64,000 nucleotides of DNA from Halomonas organivorans. GTDB taxonomy: Bacteria > Pseudomonadota > Gammaproteobacteria > Pseudomonadales > Halomonadaceae. The position numbers and the translations under genes were made by a program. Below are positions 17,478 through 25,060 of the stretch, piece after piece. The stretch is taken from contig NZ_JACHXM010000018.1 of the NCBI RefSeq assembly GCF_014192055.1, positions 21,194 to 85,193 on the forward strand. The letters run 5' to 3'. How positions within the stretch are numbered: the first letter of the stretch is position 1; each line of letters starts with the position of its first letter. The notes below the pieces were generated by a model. That model did no database searches, was not told the DNA's origin, and saw only the letters and a list, made by a program, of their open reading frames with translations.

Positions 17478-18067
17478 GGTGTTGTGTATTCCCTGTGAAT
17501 TCTGTGGATAACATTGTCCAGCATTCGCCCTCGAGCCTGGGTCGCCGCCTTGCGCATGACGCCTGCCGACAGGAACCGGCAGCCACCACCCGGAGCGAAG
17601 CCGAGACGCTGTAGCGCCCACACCTGCCGTGACGGATGCACCAGCTGCTGGCTGGTCAGCTCCCGGCGCTCGTCGCGGGGCGCCATGGCCCTGGCCACCA
17701 TCCGGGTGCACATCAGCACCGCCGCCGCCTGGTGCTCGGTGAGGCCACCCACCAAGGAATGGGCCACCTGCGCCAGCTCACTCTCGTAGCGATACCGGGT
17801 CGCCGCCTCGGCCATGTGATCGATGGCGCCGGTCGTCTCCCCTCGCCCCTCTCCGATCCCCGCCACCGGAGACACGGGCGCGAAGCCCTGGTTGGCATGG
17901 CGATGGCCCAGCCGCCACTCCGCCTCGATCTCCATCAACTCGGCTACCATGGCCCGAGCCGCCTCGAGGCTTCTCGACGCCTTCGGCCCCAGTGTTCGAA
18001 TCACCGTCTCCAGCTGGCGGACTGACATACGCGACAGGTCCCCACCGACCAGTTGGCTGGTTCGCAT
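17456..18067 (-). CDS. Candidate late antiterminator (Q position)
   Basis: A 203-residue protein starting MRTSQLVGGDLSRMSV. Helical throughout and basic at the C-terminus (RKAATQARGRMLDNVIHRIHR). It has no family signature I can name. The assignment comes from position: the last gene of the early replication operon, ending inside the late promoter and directly before the two late terminators and lysis genes. It overlaps the nuclease gene upstream as TGATG. Confidence 0.5.
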   Translation of the reverse strand: MRTSQLVGGDLSRMSVRQLETVIRTLGPKASRSLEAARAMVAELMEIEAEWRLGHRHANQGFAPVSPVAGIGEGRGETTGAIDHMAEAATRYRYESELAQVAHSLVGGLTEHQAAAVLMCTRMVARAMAPRDERRELTSQQLVHPSRQVWALQRLGFAPGGGCRFLSAGVMRKAATQARGRMLDNVIHRIHREYTTPCALVTG

Positions 18068-18615
18068 CACTTCCTCCAGTTCGTCCCTGCTTCGATCCGC
18101 TGCACAGCGCCAGCCACCCGAGTCGGGGACAGGGCCATATACTCCCGCAGCACCTCCCGCGCCTCCTCGATGCCCTGCGCCAGCACCGCGCCATATCCCC
18201 GAGCATCCGCCAGCGCCAGCCAGTCGATCTGCGAGGCGGCAACGGCGGCATGGTTCGGCGGGGTCGCCTTGAACTCGAGGTAGAGCCCATGCATGCCGCC
18301 GCGCGCCTCCATCACGACCAAATCTGACACGCCTGCCTTCACGCCCTGGCGCTTCAGATCGGCGCCGGTCTTCTTGCTGCGCTGGCCACCGTTGGGTACG
18401 TGATAGGTCACCGGATAGGCCTGGCCCACTTCGGTACCGCGCTGCCACTCCCCGTAGAGCCACAGGATCAGCGCTTTCTGTTCGTTGCCCTCGTGGTCGA
18501 CGCGGGGAGCGGCCGGCCGCCCTGCCCCGTTGCTGCCCAGTGCCGGCGCGTTGAGCGACCTCTCCCGCCAGGTGCGCTTGCAGCGGACCGGGCGCGCCTT
18601 GCTCCCAATGGTCAT
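18067..18615 (-). CDS. VRR-NUC nuclease
   Basis: A 182-residue PD-(D/E)XK nuclease of the VRR-NUC family: a GGQRSKKTGADLKRQGVKAG region, then GVSDLVV with the catalytic Asp, YLEFK with the Glu-x-Lys pair, a Gln in the ASQIDWL helix, and a C-terminal GYGAVLA segment. Such enzymes cut branched or flap DNA in recombination and replication. ATG 18615 is preferred over GTG 18621 because AGGAG lies 8 nt upstream of it and it overlaps the previous stop. Confidence 0.85.
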   Translation of the reverse strand: MTIGSKARPVRCKRTWRERSLNAPALGSNGAGRPAAPRVDHEGNEQKALILWLYGEWQRGTEVGQAYPVTYHVPNGGQRSKKTGADLKRQGVKAGVSDLVVMEARGGMHGLYLEFKATPPNHAAVAASQIDWLALADARGYGAVLAQGIEEAREVLREYMALSPTRVAGAVQRIEAGTNWRK

Positions 18616-19082
18616 AGGCACCGCTCCTGTTGCTGTGGCTGGGCTTTATCCCCCATGGCGGATATTTCGCGATTATCCCCTACAGGGGATACGGCCCGGC
18701 GCTGCTGCCGCTCCCAGCGCTGGTAGTCAGCGACGATCCGGTCGAGCATTGCCCGCGCCTCGTCGTCGTGGTCGATCTCAGCGCGGCTACCCACGCCACA
18801 GGCTCGGCGGACAGCGTCGGCGGCATCCTGCTCGGTATGGGTACCGTCCGGCAGGTCGGTGACGCTCAGGCCATGCCGACGCCGCTGCGTGTGGTCGAGG
18901 TAGAGACGGAAGCGTGCGTTCTGGCACAGGATCGCTGCACGCCGCGCCTGCTGGCCGCCCTTGGCCGGGATGCGACCAGCACGGAAGGCATTCACGCTCG
19001 GGCATTCCGGCGCATGGTGTTGTCCCGACTGGCTGCCACATCCGCCACACGGCTCGCCGGTCTCGTGCTTGATCATCGTCAT
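18612..19082 (-). CDS. Phage protein with N-terminal Cys/His cluster
   Basis: A 156-residue protein whose N-terminus has a CGGCGSQSGQHHAPEC pattern, a likely zinc site. A basic middle part and a Gln-rich C-terminus follow. It lies between the winged-helix protein and the VRR nuclease and overlaps both by 4 nt. Function not recognised; perhaps a replication or recombination accessory protein, comparable in position to lambda ren/NinX genes. Confidence 0.6.
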   Translation of the reverse strand: MTMIKHETGEPCGGCGSQSGQHHAPECPSVNAFRAGRIPAKGGQQARRAAILCQNARFRLYLDHTQRRRHGLSVTDLPDGTHTEQDAADAVRRACGVGSRAEIDHDDEARAMLDRIVADYQRWERQQRRAVSPVGDNREISAMGDKAQPQQQERCL

Positions 19083-19372
19083 TCGGGGCTATCCTCCTCT
19101 GTCAGCGCCAGCACCTGGCGTGCCGGCCGGCCAGCGGTACCGACTACCTCGATCTCGCCCCGGTCCAGCAGCTCGTGGCAGCGCGGGCACACGGTCTGCA
19201 GGCCGAGACCAGTACGCTCGACCAGGTCATGCCGTGTGCTGGGCCCGTGCTGCCTCAGCGCCTCGAGCACGAGCTTGTGCTGCTGGTTGGCACGCCCGGA
19301 ACGGCGCACATCGTCATAGGCCTCGCGGGAAACCTCATTGCCTGACGGCTGCATCACTGCGCTCATGGTCAT
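19079..19372 (-). CDS. Small winged-helix DNA-binding protein
   Basis: A 97-residue protein. Residues about 28-80 form a winged helix: HKLVLEALRQHGPSTRHDL, the helix RTGLGLQTVCPRCHELLDRG, then a short wing with IEVVGTAGRPARQ. It is coupled to the P-like gene upstream and the next gene by ATGA overlaps. Possibly an early transcription or replication accessory factor. Confidence 0.68.
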   Translation of the reverse strand: MTMSAVMQPSGNEVSREAYDDVRRSGRANQQHKLVLEALRQHGPSTRHDLVERTGLGLQTVCPRCHELLDRGEIEVVGTAGRPARQVLALTEEDSPE

Positions 19373-20211
19373 CCCCTCGCCAAGGCGGCCCGCAGAAACC
19401 GGAGCCCCTGGTCGGCGTTCATGCTTTGCGGCAGCCCGGCATCGGCCACGCGCTGTTGTGCCTCCTCGCGCCCCGCCCGCTCGGCCAATTCGGCACGGCC
19501 CCGCTTGGCGTCGTGCTCCAGGGACGCCCGGGGGCGCATGCTGTCGCCCCGCGCTACCCGCTCAACAACGCAGTCTCGATTGCCGCTGGCGTAGTAGTGC
19601 TGGAACTGCCGGCGGTGCTCGCCGAGCTGGTGGTAACTCGCGCTACGCAGGTTGTGCAGGTCGACGTGCTCGGCGGCGGCCGCCACGGCGTCATGAAGGA
19701 ACGGCTTTCCGGCGAAGGCATGCTCCTGGACGTTGCGCCAAGCCTCCTCGGTGCTCGGCAGCCCCAACGGCTCCGGACGCAGGCGACAGCCCTTGGCGAA
19801 CAGCATCGGGCTATCCGGTGGCCAGGCGGTACGCCCCTCGGCCACGGCAGTGGCGGCAGCCTCGTTCAGGGCAGCCAGCCCGCAGGTCACGTGGGCTTCG
19901 CTCAGGTGCTGCAGGGCCCGCAGCCACTCGCCGGTGACGTCGAGGCAAACCCACTGGCCCTCGACCTCCTCGCCCCAGCCGGCATCAGCGCAACGACGAC
20001 GCCAGTGCACGCCATAGAGCTGGCCCAGGGCATCGAACAGCCAGTCGATGGTTTGCTCAGTGACCGGGGCCAGTGTCCCCGTCGTAGACCTCGCCCCCTG
20101 ACGGGCCCGCTGCTTGCTCTCGGCGGCGTTGCTCAACGATGCGACGAGCTTCCGCGGCGCTGAGGTTGGCGAAGCGCTGACGCTGGCCAGCATGTCCTGT
20201 GCGGTTTCCAT
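19369..20211 (-). CDS. Replication protein P-like helicase loader
   Basis: A 280-residue protein starting METAQDMLASV at ATG 20211. The body (EQTIDWLFDALGQLYGVHW then WLRALQHLSEAHVTCGL) resembles phage replication protein P, which recruits the host DnaB helicase to protein O at the origin. Its first 155 nt overlap the end of the O-like gene in another frame. An alternative TTG start lies inside that overlap, so the true start is unsure. Confidence 0.7.
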   Translation of the reverse strand: METAQDMLASVSASPTSAPRKLVASLSNAAESKQRARQGARSTTGTLAPVTEQTIDWLFDALGQLYGVHWRRRCADAGWGEEVEGQWVCLDVTGEWLRALQHLSEAHVTCGLAALNEAAATAVAEGRTAWPPDSPMLFAKGCRLRPEPLGLPSTEEAWRNVQEHAFAGKPFLHDAVAAAAEHVDLHNLRSASYHQLGEHRRQFQHYYASGNRDCVVERVARGDSMRPRASLEHDAKRGRAELAERAGREEAQQRVADAGLPQSMNADQGLRFLRAALARG

Positions 20212-21058
20212 GAGGCTGTCCTCCCGTGGTGGCGCTCTTCGCAGCCTGAGCGCGGCGGTCATCGTTGCGGATCCAGTCGACGAACTTGGCGAGCCAGGCG
20301 GCCTGTCCGTGACGGCGGCCTGGGGCATCGGCGTGGTGAGCGGTGAACTTGGCAAGCTGGGCCGGGGTGTACTCGGTGTCGGCAGCCAGGCAAGCACGCT
20401 GGCAGGCCATGGCGAACGCCTCGGGCTCGGGCTGCCAGTCGAGTGTCATGGCGAAGCGGTGATCACTGGCCGGCGGCTGGCCATCGTCATCACGACCGGC
20501 AGCCTGGCCGAACACCTGGTGCTCGTTCGGATTGCCGCTCGCGCCGGAGAGAGAGTAGGGGTTGGTTAAGGACGTTTCGGGTGCAGCTCCTGCACCCCGT
20601 AGCGTCGTCATTTGCACCCCGTTGGCAGAATTCTGCACCCCGTTCTCTTCACGGGGTGCATCCTGTGCACCCCGCGAGTCCTTTCCACGGGGTGCAGCAT
20701 TTGCACCCGGCTCGATGGGCATGTCCGGTTCCTGCTCGTCGCCGACCGGCTCGAGGTCCTCCAGCCCCACCCCCAGTGCCAGGTCATATACCGTGGGGCG
20801 ACGGTCTGCCCGATCGATGATCGCCGCGGCAACCCGCTGGTTGCCCTTGCGGATCAGCCCTTCTTCCTGAAGCAGCTTGAGCTTGGCGATCACCGTGCGA
20901 CGGCCCAAGCCGGTATAGCGGCGCAGCAGGTCGACGCTCGGGAAGGCATGGCGACCTTCGTGGTTGGCATGATTGGCCAGGCCGAAAAGCACCGCCCGGG
21001 CGCCAGGGTCGGTGACAGCCTGCTGGTGGAGGGCCCAGGAAGTAGCTTCAACCGACAT
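20057..21058 (-). CDS. Replication initiation protein O-like
   Basis: A 333-residue protein. Residues about 10-75 are a winged-helix domain (VLFGLANHANHEGRHAFPS, then the recognition region YTGLGRRTVIAKLKLLQEEG). The linker region (about 115-160) is encoded by the iteron block at 20578-20709. A C-terminal region with LDWQPEPEAFAMA and FVDWIRND resembles DnaT-type domains. Like lambda O, it carries the origin it binds inside its own gene. Start ATG 21058. Confidence 0.82.
   Translation of the reverse strand: MSVEATSWALHQQAVTDPGARAVLFGLANHANHEGRHAFPSVDLLRRYTGLGRRTVIAKLKLLQEEGLIRKGNQRVAAAIIDRADRRPTVYDLALGVGLEDLEPVGDEQEPDMPIEPGANAAPRGKDSRGAQDAPREENGVQNSANGVQMTTLRGAGAAPETSLTNPYSLSGASGNPNEHQVFGQAAGRDDDGQPPASDHRFAMTLDWQPEPEAFAMACQRACLAADTEYTPAQLAKFTAHHADAPGRRHGQAAWLAKFVDWIRNDDRRAQAAKSATTGGQPHGNRTGHAGQRQRFANLSAAEARRIVEQRRREQAAGPSGGEVYDGDTGPGH
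20578..20709. repeat. Iterons of the phage replication origin
   Basis: Six perfect copies of TGCACCCCG and two imperfect ones. Perfect direct copies are at 20591, 20613, 20634 and 20666; perfect inverted copies at 20652-20660 and 20688-20696. Imperfect copies are CGGGTGCA at 20578-20585 and TGCACCCG at 20702-20709. The first direct copies are spaced 22 and 21 bp, two helical turns. The location inside the O-like gene matches lambda ori. Confidence 0.85.
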
Positions 21059-21135
21059 GGCCACCTCCAGGCGAATAGAAGGTCTCGGTGCCCACTGATA
21101 AGCTGAGCTTGCCCACACCCCGCTGAAGGATCGGC

Positions 21136-21363
21136 ATGAGACGGCTCAAGGAATGGTGGAAGCGCTGGAAAGCCAAGCACTGGGAGAAAGACATCGAGGT
21201 CATTGATGACTCACAGATCATTGGCTTCTTCCCGGTTGTACCTCCGCTCCGGGCGCGCTGGGAGGCCATTCGGCCCCACCTCAAGAGATGGACGCCTGAT
21301 GTGGCCGTGGGCGTGTTAGCTGGCATCATCACTACCCTCATCCTTCGCCTGTTCGGCCTCTAG
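21136..21363 (+). CDS. Small tail-anchored membrane protein (opposite strand)
   Basis: A 75-residue protein on the plus strand inside the minus-strand early operon. It has a strongly basic/aromatic N-terminus (MRRLKEWWKRWKAKHW), a middle with two Pro, and a single C-terminal TM segment (VGVLAGIITTLILRLFGL). AAGGA stands 5 nt before the ATG. Its 3' end overlaps the next minus-strand gene. Probably a separate cargo transcript; function unknown. Confidence 0.65.
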   Translation: MRRLKEWWKRWKAKHWEKDIEVIDDSQIIGFFPVVPPLRARWEAIRPHLKRWTPDVAVGVLAGIITTLILRLFGL

Positions 21364-21540
21364 CCGATCTGCCATCCAGCGGAGCCAGCGAATTCGCTCC
21401 TCCGGCGACGTGTCTGACGAAAACATCGCGCATGGCAATGGCTCAGGCCTTACCGAGAATGACCGGGCTGGCTTGCGCCGCCGCCCCAAGCAGGCACCGA
21501 GCGCCAGCCCAGCGGCCAGGTAAAGAAGCTCTTCCATCAC
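21316..21540 (-). CDS. Small membrane protein of the early operon
   Basis: A 74-residue protein. An N-terminal hydrophobic segment (LLYLAAGLALGACLG) is followed by a basic patch (RRRKPAR) and a charged helix. Its ATG overlaps the stop of the gene upstream, with GGGAG before it. It is convergent with and overlaps the plus-strand gene at 21136-21363. Function unknown. Confidence 0.55.
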   Translation of the reverse strand: MMEELLYLAAGLALGACLGRRRKPARSFSVRPEPLPCAMFSSDTSPEERIRWLRWMADRLEAEQAKDEGSDDAS

Positions 21541-21833
21541 AGCGTTTCTCCCTCGAGCTGCGCCAGCTCGGCCTTGTACTCCTCTACCAGCTGCGCGTGG
21601 TGGCTCCAGTTCTCGACAACCCGCTCTCGGGCCTCGTCGTCTTCCTGCTCGGCTTCCACCAGCGCCAGCAGCGATGCCATGGCGTGATGGAACTGCGCCC
21701 GGGCGCGGGCCTCACCGGCCGGCCCCAGCTCGTGCAGCGCGTTCTCAACGGCAAGCCCGAGGCTGGCCACCTCGAGGATTAAGTCAGTGCGTGAGCTATT
21801 CCCGTAGCTCGGCAGCATCAATGCGGCAGTCAT
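21537..21833 (-). CDS. Small helical early protein (cII position)
   Basis: A 98-residue protein starting MTAALMLPSYGNSS at ATG 21833, with GGGGACGAG immediately upstream. It is nearly all helix and acidic in the second half (EAEQEDDEARERVVEN). It lies between cro and the O-like gene, where lambda has cII, but I see no clear CII-type DNA-binding pattern. Confidence 0.55.
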   Translation of the reverse strand: MTAALMLPSYGNSSRTDLILEVASLGLAVENALHELGPAGEARARAQFHHAMASLLALVEAEQEDDEARERVVENWSHHAQLVEEYKAELAQLEGETL

Positions 21834-21874
21834 CTCGTCCCCCTGTCCTTTTCCTGTATGGCTATCCACCCCGG

Positions 21875-22150
21875 TCAGGCGGTCGTTGCCGGAGCCCGGC
21901 CGGGCGTAAGCTTTGGGGCATGGGAAGAAAGCAGCTCCGGCCACAGGACATGCCAATCATCCGGCCGAAGAGACTTGCGAGTTGCCGCACCGTAGGAAGC
22001 CACTTCGACACGCACTGCGATCTCTGGGGATGCTGGCTTGTGGCCATAGGCGATCTGCTTGAGATAGGCACGCGTGGTGCCAGTGGCGGAGACCTGCTTA
22101 TCACTGGCGTTCCTCAGCCAGCAAAGCAGGCCTTCATGGCGGGTCTTCAT
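21875..22150 (-). CDS. Cro-like repressor
   Basis: A 91-residue protein, first gene after PR. It has a helix-turn-helix of Cro/YdaS type: LLCWLRNASDKQVSATGTT, then RAYLKQIAYGHKPASPEIAV as recognition region. AGGAG lies before the ATG. It should bind the operators at 22182-22237 and oppose CI. Confidence 0.8.
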   Translation of the reverse strand: MKTRHEGLLCWLRNASDKQVSATGTTRAYLKQIAYGHKPASPEIAVRVEVASYGAATRKSLRPDDWHVLWPELLSSHAPKLTPGRAPATTA

Positions 22151-22179
22151 GGGGCAGCTCCTTTGGTTGCTGCCCGAAA

Positions 22180-22208
22180 GGATTACCCATGGGTAATCAT
22201 TTAGTCAA
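22180..22208 (-). promoter_or_regulatory. PR promoter (cro direction)
   Basis: Minus strand: -35 TTGACT (22203-22208), 17-bp spacer, -10 TAATCC (22180-22185). The perfect operator at 22182-22197 covers the -10 and spacer, and the operator at 22207-22222 touches the -35, so CI or Cro binding would block it. Confidence 0.8.
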
Positions 22209-22237
22209 TACCTGAGGGTAATTTACCTATGAGTAAC
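22182..22237. promoter_or_regulatory. CI/Cro operator cluster (OR)
   Basis: Three 16-bp sites: ATTACCCATGGGTAAT (22182-22197, perfect palindrome), AATACCTGAGGGTAAT (22207-22222) and TTTACCTATGAGTAAC (22222-22237). Centre-to-centre distances are 25 and 15 bp. They fill the gap between the divergent cro and cI genes. Confidence 0.88.
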
Positions 22238-22256
22238 AGTGCCCGAATATAGCCAC

Positions 22257-22967
22257 ATGAACATTGCCGACCTACGCCGTGACAACCTGCGGGCCTTGCT
22301 CAATGAGCGGTTCGAGGGGAAGAAAGCCGCCCTGGCTCATGCCATCGAGCGTGAGCCGAGCTATATATCCCGCTGCTTGAGCGACAAGGCCCACCGAAAG
22401 AAGATCGGCGAGGACTTCGCACGGCACATCGAGAAGGCGCTGGCCCTTCCCAATGGCTGGATGGATCGGGAAACCACGGAGGCAGTGCCTCAAGCGAGTG
22501 AGCGCCCAAATAGTGAGGGAGCGTCGGTCACCAATATTCGCGAAGCCCCGCAGCCGCTGCACTACCACCGCTATCCAGTGATCAGCCGGGTGCAGGCCGG
22601 CGCCTGGACGGAATGCGTCACGCCCTACGAGCCCGGTGCCGAGCCGCACGAGGAGTCCACCGACTACCGCGCCCAAGGCAAGGCCTTCTGGTTGGAGGTG
22701 CAAGGCGACTCCATGACCGCCCCGCCTGGCATGCGCCCCAGCGTCCCCGAAGGCACCTTGGTGCTGTTCGATACCGGCATCGAGGCTGCGCCTGGCAAGC
22801 TGGTGGCCGCCCTGCTGGCCGACAGCAACGAGGCCACCTTCAAGCAGCTGATCGAGGACAGTGGGCAGCGCTACCTGAAGGCACTCAACCCGGCCTACCC
22901 GCTGATCCCCATCAACGGTAACTGCCGGATCCTCGGCGTGGCCGTGGAGGCCAAGACGCGGCTATGA
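22257..22967 (+). CDS. CI-like prophage repressor (S24 peptidase type)
   Basis: A 236-residue LexA-like repressor. ATG 22257 opens MNIADLRRDNL; GTG 22239 is possible but touches the third operator. The N-terminal HTH includes KKAALAHAIEREPSYISRCL. The C-terminal S24 domain has the Ala-Gly self-cleavage site in VQAGAW, the catalytic Ser in QGDSMTAPPG and a Lys in the FKQL segment. RecA-stimulated self-cleavage would induce the prophage. It reads away from PR toward the cargo module. Confidence 0.92.
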   Translation: MNIADLRRDNLRALLNERFEGKKAALAHAIEREPSYISRCLSDKAHRKKIGEDFARHIEKALALPNGWMDRETTEAVPQASERPNSEGASVTNIREAPQPLHYHRYPVISRVQAGAWTECVTPYEPGAEPHEESTDYRAQGKAFWLEVQGDSMTAPPGMRPSVPEGTLVLFDTGIEAAPGKLVAALLADSNEATFKQLIEDSGQRYLKALNPAYPLIPINGNCRILGVAVEAKTRL

Positions 22968-23008
22968 ACTACACACCTGGCAGGAGATAGCGCGCGAGGG
23001 AGAGAGGC

Positions 23009-23521
23009 ATGACGAAAGCCCCAACATGGATCGATGACTGTCATGCCTGGTGCCAACAGGTTAAGTACCTTGCGATCCAGCCGGAGCACCAGGAGTGGCG
23101 CGAGAAGCAACCCAACACCCTGTGGCTACGCGCCCAGGTGTTAAATTCCCGGCGCGAAACGATGCCAAACCTCTACTTCAAGGCCGAATACCGCCTGGGC
23201 ATACGCACGGGGCGAGAGACGTACGACTTCCAGTTGATGTGGCGTGATCCGATACCCAAGGGCCAACATCGGCGAGTTTTGTGTGTCGAAATTGACGAGG
23301 TTTGGAAACGTACCCACGCTGAGCCAGACGGTACGGACATCTACGGCACCCACGTACAGCTCGGCGACAAACGCGCCGGCAGCTATTGTGTGCGAGAATG
23401 GCGCGTCCCGCCGGAGCGAGACCACTGGAGAGACTGGGCCCGCCGCTTTGGCAAGCTAGCCTGGCTCGGCCATACTTCTACCATCCTCCTTCCCCCCTTC
23501 GGAGACGACTTGTTCGGGTGA
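23009..23521 (+). CDS. Cargo protein A in the rex position (unrecognised)
   Basis: A 170-residue protein with no signal peptide or TM segment, rich in Trp (WIDDCHAWCQ, a RDHWRDWARRF C-terminus). I do not recognise a family. GGGAGAG precedes the ATG. It begins 41 nt after cI and ends 3 nt before the next gene, so cI and both genes are probably one lysogenic transcript. The position is that of lambda rexA. Confidence 0.75.
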   Translation: MTKAPTWIDDCHAWCQQVKYLAIQPEHQEWREKQPNTLWLRAQVLNSRRETMPNLYFKAEYRLGIRTGRETYDFQLMWRDPIPKGQHRRVLCVEIDEVWKRTHAEPDGTDIYGTHVQLGDKRAGSYCVREWRVPPERDHWRDWARRFGKLAWLGHTSTILLPPFGDDLFG

Positions 23522-23524
23522 ACC

Positions 23525-24277
23525 ATGGAATGCACCGAGTTTTTCAAGGCATCAGGCTGGCGATGCACGCCCATCAAGGCGAGCAAGGGTACACCATGCC
23601 TGTACGTTTCCCTGCCGGTGACATTCGCGACGGGGCATCCCTGTGACATCTACGTCTTTGAGGAACCCGGTGGTCGTCTGCGCCTATCGGATGATGGCGA
23701 CACCCTTAGCCACTTTCATCGCATTGGCTACGCCTTGGAAGACAAACGTCGTTGGAAGGGGTTAATCAGTCTGGCCAATGAATACGGCTTCGAACTCACC
23801 GAGCACGGCGAGCTGACAGCTGTGTTTCCTCGAGAGCGACTGGGAAGCCACGTCGACAGGCTGTTACAGCTTTACTCGGCGCTGATCGCCTGGGAGCGCG
23901 AGCACTATACCGAAGGCGACCAGGACTTCAGTTTAACGGAGGAAGTGGAACGGCTGCTGCACTTCTTGGAGCCAAGTCGAGAGGTCATCCGTTCGCCGAC
24001 ACTCAGTACCCCTTCAGGCGAAGTCAGATTCGATCTTCGCTGGGGCAGCACTTACGTGGATGCGTTGCGCCCCAATGCCCAAAGCATCAACAGCCGACTT
24101 CGCAAAGTGTTGATGCTCCAAAGTGACGAGGACACCCCGGACATGCTGTTCGTGATTGATGACCGTTCATCGCGGCTCAAGGCCGAAGCCGAGCGCGATG
24201 TTCTGGGGCGCATGACCCATGCTACCCTGCTGTCCGATCTTCAGCACCGGGCCGCCGGCACCCTCCCCTTGCACTGA
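23525..24277 (+). CDS. DUF1828-like cargo protein B in the rex position
   Basis: A 250-residue cytosolic protein. Residues about 25-115 match the DUF1828 pattern: a strand-rich part, LRLSDDGDTLSHFHRIG (L-x-D-D-G), a region with YGFELTEHGEL and a helical end. The C-terminal 100 or so residues are a separate alpha/beta region with a late MLFVIDD strand. The start is 3 nt after gene A. DUF1828 proteins are recurrent in phage regions but uncharacterised; an exclusion or toxin-type role is only inferred from location. Confidence 0.72.
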   Translation: MECTEFFKASGWRCTPIKASKGTPCLYVSLPVTFATGHPCDIYVFEEPGGRLRLSDDGDTLSHFHRIGYALEDKRRWKGLISLANEYGFELTEHGELTAVFPRERLGSHVDRLLQLYSALIAWEREHYTEGDQDFSLTEEVERLLHFLEPSREVIRSPTLSTPSGEVRFDLRWGSTYVDALRPNAQSINSRLRKVLMLQSDEDTPDMLFVIDDRSSRLKAEAERDVLGRMTHATLLSDLQHRAAGTLPLH

Positions 24278-24305
24278 CCGGCGAGGCTTCGACACAGTCT
24301 CAATT

Positions 24306-24324
24306 CGCCCTACAGGCGGGTTTT
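24306..24324 (+). terminator. Short terminator after the cI-cargo transcript
   Basis: CGCC / GGCG stem with a 5-nt loop, followed by GG and TTTT on the plus strand, 28 nt after the stop of gene B. Weak stem. Confidence 0.5.
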
Positions 24325-24336
24325 CATGCGCGAACG

Positions 24337-24364
24337 AAAAGGCCCGCACCAACCGGCGCGGGCC
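24337..24364 (-). terminator. Terminator of the minus-strand lipoprotein gene
   Basis: A 7-bp perfect stem (GGCCCGC / GCGGGCC, 10-nt loop), followed by TTTT on the minus strand. It lies 21 nt after the lipoprotein stop and may also stop plus-strand transcripts from cI. Confidence 0.7.
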
Positions 24365-24385
24365 TCTCTCGTTCCACCGGCTGGT

Positions 24386-24904
24386 TTACAGCTGGCCAAG
24401 CAGCTGCATGTCGCCGCGCAGCTCCTGCGGCACATCCTGCACCAGCACGATGTTTAGCGCCTGGCTGCCATCCTCGGCGGTGGCCACGCTCTCACCCAAG
24501 CTGGTGTTGATCTCGTTCGGACTCAGTGAATACATGGAACCGGTCAGCGGATCCACGATCAGCCAGCCGATCAGACCACCGAACACCAGGTTGCCCCCGA
24601 TGTACCAGCCATTTGGTGAGCTGGAGATCGCCACCGTGCGGGACTGGTATCCATCCTTGCTGATGGTGACGCTGTAGTCCTTGCCGCCGAAGTAGCTGCC
24701 ATCCGATTTGCGCAGGGTCACGGTAGTCGGGGTCTGACCCTCGAACACGTCCATGCTGCGCTCGTCGGTAATCACCACATCCGCCTGTGACGGCGTACTA
24801 TTGATGGTGATCGCCTGTTCCTTGTCTCCCACAATGCTCGCGCAACCGCTGAGCGTCATCACGCTAGCCGCGGCAACCGCGACAGCCATCCCCTTGATTT
24901 TCAT
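24386..24904 (-). CDS. Prophage lipoprotein with PEGA-like domain
   Basis: A 172-residue lipoprotein. ATG 24904 gives MKIKGMAVAVAAA and the lipobox LSGC. A beta-rich part follows, with the PEGA-type pattern (INSTPSQADVVI, GQTPTTVTLRKSDG, then a KDGYQSRTV strand), and a Gly-rich hydrophobic segment (GGNLVFGGLIGWLIV). It is transcribed opposite to the neighbouring cI and PL transcripts from its own likely promoter (TTGAGG, 17 bp, TTAGCA on the minus strand near 24955-24985). A surface or exclusion function is possible. Confidence 0.78.
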   Translation of the reverse strand: MKIKGMAVAVAAASVMTLSGCASIVGDKEQAITINSTPSQADVVITDERSMDVFEGQTPTTVTLRKSDGSYFGGKDYSVTISKDGYQSRTVAISSSPNGWYIGGNLVFGGLIGWLIVDPLTGSMYSLSPNEINTSLGESVATAEDGSQALNIVLVQDVPQELRGDMQLLGQL

Positions 24905-24992
24905 AAGTTCCCTTGCGTAGTAGGTATTATCTTCATTCCCGGGGTTCACCCGGGCGAAAGATGCTAACCCGACTCCACTTATCGCCTCAATA

Positions 24993-25002
24993 GACTTAGG
25001 TC
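24993..25002. promoter_or_regulatory. GACTTAGGTC motif upstream of the lipoprotein gene
   Basis: Its reverse complement GACCTAAGTC stands 2 nt upstream of the predicted -35 of the minus-strand lipoprotein promoter. The same 10-mer occurs upstream of putA at 36477-36486. Possible activator site. Confidence 0.3.
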
Positions 25003-25060
25003 ATAGACATAGCCAATAGCCCGCCCATGGGGTGGGATTTTTGTGCCTGCTCACCAAAAA

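Noticed and set aside
20578..20709. The TGCACCCCG array considered as a CRISPR array
   Set aside because: Repeats are 9 bp, in both orientations and within a coding gene; no cas genes are present.
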